From Oligoflexia bacterium (GTDB taxonomy: Bacteria; Myxococcota_A; UBA796; UBA2385), in the NCBI GenBank assembly GCA_013152105.1, contig JAADHA010000304.1, positions 1 through 6,493 of the forward strand: a stretch of 6,493 nucleotides of DNA. Reading direction: 5' to 3'. The translations under genes were made by a program, and so were the position numbers. A model generated the notes under the pieces. It was not told where the DNA came from, made no database searches, and worked only from the letters and a program-made list of their open reading frames with translations. Positions 1 to 4,780 of this stretch are shown here, one piece after another (positions within the stretch are counted from its first letter, which is position 1; each line of letters starts with the position of its first letter).

Positions 1-362
1 GGTTCCGTCTGGGTGACGGTGTCGGTCATCGGGCCAGGGCTGGCCTCGGCATCGACGAAGCCAGCGACCTCTAGGAAGGACCCGTCGTACCGGCCCCGGA
101 GCTGCACGCCCTCCAGATTCACACGGGCACGGCCATCAGGATCCAGGGCGACCTGGGCCATCAATCGCTGACCGATGAGGTCCCGCGCCGTCGTGCCCTC
201 ACAGCGACCGCTCAGGGCCACGTCGATGACTTCGACCTGCCAGGAGCCGGTCCGCAGGTGGATCTCCCCGCCATGTCCCGGGGAGGGTGGCCTGACGACT
301 GGCTCGCAGGCGGCGAGCAGGACGAGGGGCAGGGCGAGAAGAGCAGAAGTCAGGGAGCGCAT
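1..362 (-). CDS. Putative outer-membrane lipoprotein, 3' end cut by window edge
   Basis: The visible 120 codons start at ATG 362-360, preceded by a strong GGAGG (368-372) with a 5-nt spacer; the frame stays open to base 1, so the C-terminus is missing. Residues 1-18 are a lipoprotein signal peptide: a basic start (MRSL), a leucine-rich core and the lipobox LLAAC with Cys19 as the lipidated residue. Residue +2 is Glu rather than Asp, so outer-membrane sorting is a reasonable guess. The mature part looks beta-rich, with alternating hydrophobic and polar strands around GSWQVEVIDVAL, then SGRCEGT and a DPDGRARVNLEGVQLRG stretch, as in small lipocalin-like or beta-sandwich lipoproteins. I do not recognise a family. 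It lies 221 bp downstream of the 584-1159 lipoprotein gene on the same strand and may share its transcript. That it is a gene and a lipoprotein is well supported; its role is unknown. Confidence 0.8.
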   Translation of the reverse strand, partial: MRSLTSALLALPLVLLAACEPVVRPPSPGHGGEIHLRTGSWQVEVIDVALSGRCEGTTARDLIGQRLMAQVALDPDGRARVNLEGVQLRGRYDGSFLEVAGFVDAEASPGPMTDTVTQTE

Positions 363-369
363 CGGGGCC

Positions 370-395
370 TCCGGTGAAGGTGTCCGGTGAAGGTG
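370..395. repeat. Perfect 13-bp tandem duplication at a ribosome-binding site
   Basis: Two adjacent identical copies of tccggtgaaggtg occupy 370-382 and 383-395. Read on the minus strand they lie just upstream of the lipoprotein start at 362, and the Shine-Dalgarno GGAGG (368-372) straddles the edge of the first copy. This is probably a slippage duplication in the leader. It could shift promoter-to-SD spacing, but no direct effect is visible. Confidence 0.85.
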
Positions 396-583
396 AATGC
401 CCTCCTTCAAGCAACCCTCGTGCCAACATCAACGACACTGCTGGCATCGTTGTTATCGACCAAATTCGCGCTCCGCACCGGCCAGCGACCGGGCAGAGCC
501 GGACATCCACGTCGCGGTCAGAGGCGCCCCTCCAGGACCCCGGCAAGGTCGTAGAAGTCCCGTGCATGCTCTTGCCTGATCGA
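396..583. other. Intergenic leader between two minus-strand lipoprotein genes, with overlapping dyads
   Basis: Nothing here has coding features in keeping with the neighbours. Two interleaved inverted repeats are visible: CAACGA/TCGTTG (430-435 with 447-452) and TGCCA/TGGCA (421-425 with 442-446). They cannot both form at once. Neither is followed by a T-tract on either strand, so an intrinsic terminator is not supported. A weak operator or alternative leader structure for the downstream lipoprotein gene is possible. I saw no convincing -35/-10 pair on the minus strand. Confidence 0.3.
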
Positions 584-1159
584 TCACTCGGCCGGCTGGA
601 CGTTCTGGCTCACCGCCTGGTCCAACTGTCGCACGAAGGCCGGCAAGGCGTCGTAGCTCCCGCTCTTTGTCTGGACGACGCGCTGTTGTCCATCCAGGTA
701 CACCACCCAGGTGATAGTGCCCGTGTCACCGCTGGGTCCGGCGGCCGGGGGGCTGCCCTGGTAGGTGAGGACGGACTCCCGAATGACCTGCTTGAGGCGC
801 TCGACCCCCCGCGGTGTGATGTGGACGAATCGGCTCCAGGCCGGGTCGCCGCCACCGCCGCGCGGATCGCTGAGGATCAGGTACTGGGTTCCATCTGCGT
901 AGGTGCGTGTCCCCTTGATGCGTCCATGGCCTTGGGTCTCGAACCGGTCGAGCAAGGGCTGCTGTGTCCGGTGTTCGTCCGCGAGTCCAGCCTGGATGGT
1001 CGTGATCATGGGCTTCTCTGGTGTAGTGGGCTGCGTGGGGTTCAGGCTGGCAGTAGCAGGCGGTGCAACGCCAGGGGCTGGTGTCGCCGTGTTGGCACAG
1101 GCGCCGACCAAGGCCGACAGGATCGCGACCCAGAAAGGGGCTGGCCTACTGCTTGACAT
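584..1159 (-). CDS. Putative lipoprotein (191 aa) overlapping the annexin/OmpA/protease gene
   Basis: The start chosen is ATG 1159-1157. It has AGGA (1166-1169) six bases upstream and yields a proper signal peptide: a short Ser/Arg N-terminus, a hydrophobic core FWVAILSALV, then GAC with Cys21 as the lipidation site (the residue at -2 is Gly, slightly off consensus). An in-frame upstream ATG at 1213 would put 18 polar residues in front and is unlikely. After Cys21 comes a Pro/Ala/Thr-rich tether (about 22-50), then a compact domain with strands around DGTQYLILSDP, WSRFVHITPRG and TITWVVYLDGQQ and a final amphipathic helix near LPAFVRQLDQAV. The overall pattern faintly recalls DUF6438-like lipoproteins, but that is only an impression. 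The first 14 bp overlap the 3' end of the upstream gene and the SD lies inside it, implying coupled translation and a shared function. An anchor, adaptor or immunity partner are possibilities; none is shown. Confidence 0.8.
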   Translation of the reverse strand: MSSSRPAPFWVAILSALVGACANTATPAPGVAPPATASLNPTQPTTPEKPMITTIQAGLADEHRTQQPLLDRFETQGHGRIKGTRTYADGTQYLILSDPRGGGGDPAWSRFVHITPRGVERLKQVIRESVLTYQGSPPAAGPSGDTGTITWVVYLDGQQRVVQTKSGSYDALPAFVRQLDQAVSQNVQPAE

Positions 1160-2906
1160 GCCATGTCCTGGAACCGAGTTTCGACGCGGTGAGCTGGTTG
1201 AGGGCCCATGCAAAGGTGGCGTAGTGTTCCGGCCGGACCTGGTTTCCGACTGACGTGATGTTGTCGCTCTCTTCGACTTGCGAGCCGCCAGAGATACCGG
1301 CGGCCGTCACCGTTGGATCCTGCCATGTGTTATCGCCAGCGACGCGAGCGCCTTCGGTGTACTGGTCGGAGAGCCCGAAGACGTGCCCGAATTCGTGCGC
1401 CACAGTGTTCTGTTGCTCGCCAGTGCCGATGCGGATCTCCACGCGGCGCTCGTTGGCCTGGGCGGCCGTGTCCTGCCCCACGTCTGCGGAGCGCGCTTCG
1501 GTGTCGCCTCGGCTGTCTGTCGTGATCCGGGCCGCAGCGACTCCCGCGCCGGTGATGGCGGCCTGCACGGACGCCACCCGCTGATCGGCCAGTGTCTGGT
1601 TGTCCGCCGCGTTGCCGGCAGCAGAGGCGAAGCCCCTCAAGGTGATCGCGTTGTTGGCCGCGAGGGAGTCCCCGTTGTTGAACTGTACGATCCAGGTCTG
1701 GATGGACGAGATCTGTGCCCCCGTCAGGGCGCCCGCCCCGTTTGCGAACATCACCGACTTCTTGAGGAAGTTGTCCCCCCCGCGTTGAGTGGGGTCCGGT
1801 ACCGAGTCCAAGTCGGTACTGGAGAGGGACATCTCGTTCTGAAGAGGGTTCTCGTCGGTCGCGTTGCCGGTTGCACCCGGTGCGTTCGAGCCGAGATTCG
1901 TGCCAGCGTTCGCCCGGATTCCGGCGATTCCGGCCTGCATGGGGGCCTGGTGCGCCGCGCTCAGGACCCCGTTGATTGCGGTCTTTTCGGTGTCGGAGGG
2001 TTCCTTGTAGATGGAGACCTGGAGGTTCTCGCCGGCCGCCGCCGTGCCTTCATCCCCTACCGACAGGCTGAAGAGCGGTTCCGCTCGGACATCGGACCAT
2101 TCCGGGTCGTCGACCTCGAAGTGCAGTCCTGCGCCCTGCCAGATGCCGGCGGTCTCGGTCAGGCGCGTGTTGAACAAGGCCAGCTTTTCTGTTTTGGCCT
2201 GGTCGGTCCACTGGAAGTAGGGCAGGACCTGTGCCGCCGTGGCCGCGGGGAGCGAGTTGAGGAAGGTGACGAGCGAGTTCAGGTCTGAGTGTGCGGTCGT
2301 AAAGCTGGGATGGGAACCGGTAACGGCGTCCTTGAATTGCACCTTTCCGGTCACGCGGACCAACAACGTGTCGGCCAGGGGGATGTAGGTGGCTTCGAAC
2401 CCACCGATTCCGGTTCCAGAGCCCTTGGTGACGGCGTGAGCGAGGTTCTGCGGGCCGTATGCCCCCGCAGCGAGGAAGGTGGCCTTTTCTCTTTGCGCGA
2501 GCTGGTTCGCCCGGTCCAACTCGGACCCGCTCAGGTCACCGTCCAGGGCAGCGTCGAGGTCTTCGCCATACTTCGCGAGGTACACGGCCTTGAGTCGAAT
2601 CATCTTGCGTGCATCACCGCCGAGCTCTCCCAAGGCGGCATAGATCGCGTCCTCGTCGGTACCGAGCCCATCCACAGCGGTGTAGATGCGCGCCGCGATC
2701 GCGTCGTAGTCCGGTTCTGGTGCCGCAGCCGCCGGGCTGCCCGCCGCGCCTGTGCCGCCAGCGCCTGCCGCCGCTGAAGTCGAGAGTCCAAGGGCAGATG
2801 CTCGTGCCTGGTTGCCTGACCCACTGGTCCCGGTCTGAGCCTGTCCCGGGTCCGAAAGAGGGGCCTGCTGCGGCACCGTGGGGGTCATCTGGGACTGAGC
2901 CGGCAT
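1146..2906 (-). CDS. Multidomain protein: annexin-like repeat, OmpA-C-like domain and HExxHxxGxxD metalloprotease motif
   Basis: 586 aa from ATG 2906-2904 with GAGG (2912-2915) five bases upstream. There is no signal peptide or membrane segment. Residues 1-65 are low complexity (Gln, Pro, Ala, Gly, Ser). About 66-130 form one annexin-like repeat: GLGTDEDAIYAAL carries the GxGT calcium loop (Gly80, Gly82, Thr83), and Asp124 in DGDLSG sits where annexins have the acidic cap. About 170-320 is beta-rich, with ADTLLVRVTGKVQF and a Trp-containing GIWQGAGLHFEV. A Gly/Asn/Ala linker follows. About 384-494 match OmpA-C (NQTLADQRVASV, final strand RRVEIRIG). HEFGHVFGLSDQY (504-516) gives His504, Glu505, His508 and Asp514, the snapalysin-type zinc signature. 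A tail resembling RPEHYATFAWAL ends the protein. From family knowledge, annexin repeats, OmpA domains and HEFGH motifs recur in eCIS-associated accessory proteins, so a non-Sec-exported cargo or toxin is my inference. Gene reality is near certain; function is tentative. Confidence 0.85.
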   Translation of the reverse strand: MPAQSQMTPTVPQQAPLSDPGQAQTGTSGSGNQARASALGLSTSAAAGAGGTGAAGSPAAAAPEPDYDAIAARIYTAVDGLGTDEDAIYAALGELGGDARKMIRLKAVYLAKYGEDLDAALDGDLSGSELDRANQLAQREKATFLAAGAYGPQNLAHAVTKGSGTGIGGFEATYIPLADTLLVRVTGKVQFKDAVTGSHPSFTTAHSDLNSLVTFLNSLPAATAAQVLPYFQWTDQAKTEKLALFNTRLTETAGIWQGAGLHFEVDDPEWSDVRAEPLFSLSVGDEGTAAAGENLQVSIYKEPSDTEKTAINGVLSAAHQAPMQAGIAGIRANAGTNLGSNAPGATGNATDENPLQNEMSLSSTDLDSVPDPTQRGGDNFLKKSVMFANGAGALTGAQISSIQTWIVQFNNGDSLAANNAITLRGFASAAGNAADNQTLADQRVASVQAAITGAGVAAARITTDSRGDTEARSADVGQDTAAQANERRVEIRIGTGEQQNTVAHEFGHVFGLSDQYTEGARVAGDNTWQDPTVTAAGISGGSQVEESDNITSVGNQVRPEHYATFAWALNQLTASKLGSRTWHVKQ

Positions 2907-2941
2907 GGGAACCTCGGTCTGTCGGTGGACGATCTCGATGG

Positions 2942-2950
2942 ATCATAGCA
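2942..2950 (-). promoter_or_regulatory. Candidate extended -10 promoter for the annexin/OmpA/protease gene
   Basis: The minus strand reads TGCTATGAT: a TATGAT hexamer (2942-2947, five of six consensus bases) preceded by the TGn extension (2948-2950). Transcription would start near 2935, giving a leader of about 30 nt before ATG 2906. No TTGACA-like -35 is present; that region is taken up by an 11-bp tandem repeat. This would fit an extended -10 or activator-dependent promoter. It is a sequence match only. Confidence 0.5.
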
Positions 2951-2979
2951 CCCGGAATAGACCCGGAATAGACCCGGAA
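2950..2979. repeat. 11-bp tandem repeat, 2.7 copies, at the -35 position
   Basis: The unit acccggaatag occurs at 2950-2960 and 2961-2971, followed by a partial acccggaa at 2972-2979. On the minus strand it covers roughly -15 to -45 of the candidate promoter. The 11-bp period is close to one helical turn, so the copies would face the same side of the DNA, as direct-repeat activator sites do. It also lies upstream of the divergent gene starting at 3083, so it could serve both. Chance slippage is the alternative. Confidence 0.8.
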
Positions 2980-3082
2980 CCAGACCGGCCGGCGCATACG
3001 CGAGCGAGCCGCCAACCATGCCATTGCACTCCCTGGGCGAGCGCCGCCCTCCGTGTGGATTAGGGGGCGCCGTGGAGGATCG

Positions 3083-4012
3083 ATGTCCGCTGTTCTCACC
3101 CGCCGTTCCCTGTTGACGCGAAGCCTGGCGCTGGTCTCGGTGCTGGTCGGGACCGTAGCGCTGACCCCAGCCTGTGCCGGTGCGCATCGCTACGACATCG
3201 TGACCTTGTCCGGTCCGCCGCGGGGTGAGCCGGCCTCGCTGGCGGTCGCGCCCGCGGTGCTGCTGGACGCAGGGCAGATCGATCTTGCGCCAGACGGTGC
3301 CGTCTACCGCTCCCGCCCCTTTACGCCAGAACAAGAGCATGGCCCGCCCCTGCCGCCTCCCACGCCGCAACAAAAGGCACTGCTCAACGTGTTCTATGCC
3401 AACCTCTTTGTGGGGAAGATCTGGCACGGCGGGGGCTATGAGCTGCTGCCAGAGGTCGGCAACCAGGTGCGCTCGCTGGGCATCAGCCTCTCCCTCCAGC
3501 GGCCCTATGCCGAGCAGGCCCAACAGTGGACCGACGACACCATCGCTGCGGTCCTGACAGAGCGCGGCGCGTCCTGGACTCCGGTGGGGTCCTCGATCGA
3601 GGCGGCGCTCGCACCACCCCGTCGGACCAGCGTCCGAGGCACCCAGGCCCTGGATGGAGAGGACAACCAGAACCTGCCCAACTTCACGCTGATTCCCACC
3701 GCCCTGGACCCGGCGGCCCTGCCGAAGGGCATCACCGCCGACCAGATCCTGGTCCCGATCATCGTCCACTACTTCGCTCACAATGGCGGTTGGTTCCTGG
3801 GCCAGGCCGACGGTTGCCCGGCGGGGGCCCGCTTCCGCATCTTGTGGGTGCTCTACGATGTAGCTTCTGGTCGGGTCGTGACCTGGGGCGATATCTCCAC
3901 CCGCTACGTCGAGCCCTACTTCTACACGCCCAATGATGTGCAGCTTCAGGACTACCTGATCCAGGCCGAAACCCGCATGCGCTCGGCGCTCTCAAAGTCG
4001 CTGCTGCGCTGA
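3083..4012 (+). CDS. Secreted protein of unknown function with Tat/Sec-type signal peptide (309 aa)
   Basis: The start is ATG 3083, with GGAGG (3074-3078) four bases upstream. An in-frame ATG at 3053 would add ten Arg/Gly-rich residues in front of the signal peptide and lacks such a site. Residues 1-34 form an export signal: TRRSLL (twin arginine at 7-8, Tat-like), hydrophobic core LALVSVLVGTVAL, then AGA before His35, a signal-peptidase-I-like site. Cys31 in LTPAC is a poor lipobox, but lipidation is not excluded. The mature protein has a Pro-rich segment (about 86-95), a helical stretch QQKALLNVFYANLFVGKIWH (97-115), a beta-rich region ILVPIIVHYF to FRILWVLYDVASGRVVTWGD (222-270), and a C-terminal amphipathic helix. 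The LYDVASGRVV pattern resembles strands of CsgG- or GNA1162-like envelope lipoproteins, only loosely. It is transcribed divergently from the 2906 gene across 176 bp, and the inverted repeat at 4053 follows it. Family not recognised. Confidence 0.8.
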   Translation: MSAVLTRRSLLTRSLALVSVLVGTVALTPACAGAHRYDIVTLSGPPRGEPASLAVAPAVLLDAGQIDLAPDGAVYRSRPFTPEQEHGPPLPPPTPQQKALLNVFYANLFVGKIWHGGGYELLPEVGNQVRSLGISLSLQRPYAEQAQQWTDDTIAAVLTERGASWTPVGSSIEAALAPPRRTSVRGTQALDGEDNQNLPNFTLIPTALDPAALPKGITADQILVPIIVHYFAHNGGWFLGQADGCPAGARFRILWVLYDVASGRVVTWGDISTRYVEPYFYTPNDVQLQDYLIQAETRMRSALSKSLLR

Positions 4013-4052
4013 ATCTCTGCCGTCCCTCATCTCAAATGCTGCCTGAGACGCA

Positions 4053-4094
4053 AGTCGGCCACCAACCGTGATGGTGCACAGTTGGTGGCCGACT
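4053..4094. terminator. Perfect 14-bp inverted repeat, likely bidirectional terminator between convergent genes
   Basis: The left arm AGTCGGCCACCAAC (4053-4066) and right arm GTTGGTGGCCGACT (4081-4094) are exact reverse complements. Inside them, after one C-A mismatch, GTG (4068-4070) pairs with CAC (4077-4079), leaving a 6-nt loop. The element sits between the plus-strand stop at 4012 and the minus-strand stop at 4115, where a shared terminator is expected. Neither strand has a proper T-tract after the stem, so it is not a textbook intrinsic terminator. A 10-bp palindrome, CTGAATTCAG (4093-4102), overlaps its right edge. It could instead be a dispersed repeat. Confidence 0.65.
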
Positions 4095-4114
4095 GAATTC
4101 AGCGCGAACCGTAC

Positions 4115-4558
4115 TCAGCCCTGCTGCGGGTTCGGGCGCTCGTCGATCTTCACGCCGCGGGCGTGAACGGTGGCGCAGCGCGAGCCGAAGACGGGCCAGC
4201 CAAAGGGGGCGAAGCCAGTGGTCTTGGACTCGGCGCGTACGTCCAACACGTGGGTGGCATCAGGAATCTTGTCGAGGGCGTGATAGAGAGCGCGCTTCTC
4301 TTCGGGGCCGGGGCCGACGATGGGCAGGGCCGACAGGCTGAAGCCGCCGGTGGGCGCCGACAAGGTCGCGGACTGGTTGGCGAACAGGTGGCCCCAGTCG
4401 ATGAAGATGTAGGTGCCGCAGGCTTCTTCGGTCGTCTGGCCCATGACGGTGAAGCCGGCGTCGGCGAAGGGGATGGCGGCCTGGGGGGCGTGGGCACCCT
4501 TCAGGGAGCACCCGGTGAGGGCTGTGAGAGCAGCGGCTGCGATGAGGATCTTTCGCAT
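4115..4558 (-). CDS. Small outer-membrane-type lipoprotein (147 aa), TRL-like at most
   Basis: ATG 4558-4556 is preceded by GGAAGGA (4562-4568). The frame is open further upstream to an ATG at 4675, but that stretch lacks a signal and would bury the one seen here. MRKILIAAAALTALTGC is a classic lipoprotein signal with lipobox LTGC (Cys17) followed by Ser, consistent with the outer membrane. The mature domain of about 130 residues has EACGTYIFIDWGHLF (45-59), a variable Gly/Ser loop, a helix ALYHALDKIPDATHVLDV and a closing strand with SRCATVHARGVKI. Cys47 and Cys128 may pair. The helix-then-CxxV-like order loosely recalls TRL-like small lipoproteins, but I would not assign the family. It lies 222 bp downstream of the large minus-strand gene and converges on the 3083-4012 gene across the hairpin. 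Confidence 0.85.
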   Translation of the reverse strand: MRKILIAAAALTALTGCSLKGAHAPQAAIPFADAGFTVMGQTTEEACGTYIFIDWGHLFANQSATLSAPTGGFSLSALPIVGPGPEEKRALYHALDKIPDATHVLDVRAESKTTGFAPFGWPVFGSRCATVHARGVKIDERPNPQQG

Positions 4559-4615
4559 GGTTCCTTCCGTGTGATTCAGCGGGACGGTGCAGAGGAGAGG
4601 GCCCGAAGTGGCACT

Positions 4616-4636
4616 CGCTCCTGCCGCGGAGGAGCG
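4616..4636. repeat. 7-bp inverted repeat in the gap between two minus-strand genes
   Basis: CGCTCCT (4616-4622) and AGGAGCG (4630-4636) are perfect complements around a 7-nt GC-rich loop. The hairpin lies about 60 bp upstream of the 4558 lipoprotein start and about 145 bp after the stop of the large gene. No T-run follows on either strand, so termination is uncertain; it could be a leader structure. A smaller CGGAC/GTCCG hairpin (4701-4713) is also present in this gap. I found no convincing promoter, although a lone TTGACG occurs on the minus strand near 4670. Confidence 0.4.
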
Positions 4637-4780
4637 GCGGCTGCACCCTATCACCTGGGCGTCAATGTGTCGCACAGTCGAGGAGGGACGCCCAGGGCCA
4701 CGGACAAAGTCCGCCAGGTGAACGCGAGGGACCGCGCCTTTTCGACCGGCTTGTGCCCGCTTTCCACACCCCAGCCTGGC

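Noticed and set aside
199..567. 122-codon minus-strand open frame
   Set aside because: It overlaps the left-edge lipoprotein gene in another frame, and only that gene has an SD, signal peptide and lipobox.
374..1156. 260-codon plus-strand open frame
   Set aside because: It lies opposite the well-supported 584-1159 lipoprotein gene, lacks domain features and is a by-product of high GC.
1278..2288. 336-codon plus-strand open frame
   Set aside because: It is antisense to the multidomain gene, which has recognisable domains in its own frame; the plus-strand product is Arg/Gly/Val-rich with no motif.
2885..3781. 298-codon minus-strand open frame
   Set aside because: It is antisense to the secreted-protein gene and runs through the repeat and promoter region; Arg/Gly-rich with no recognisable features.
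4668..4673. TTGACG on the minus strand as a -35 for the 4558 lipoprotein gene
   Set aside because: No acceptable -10 lies 16-18 bases downstream of it.
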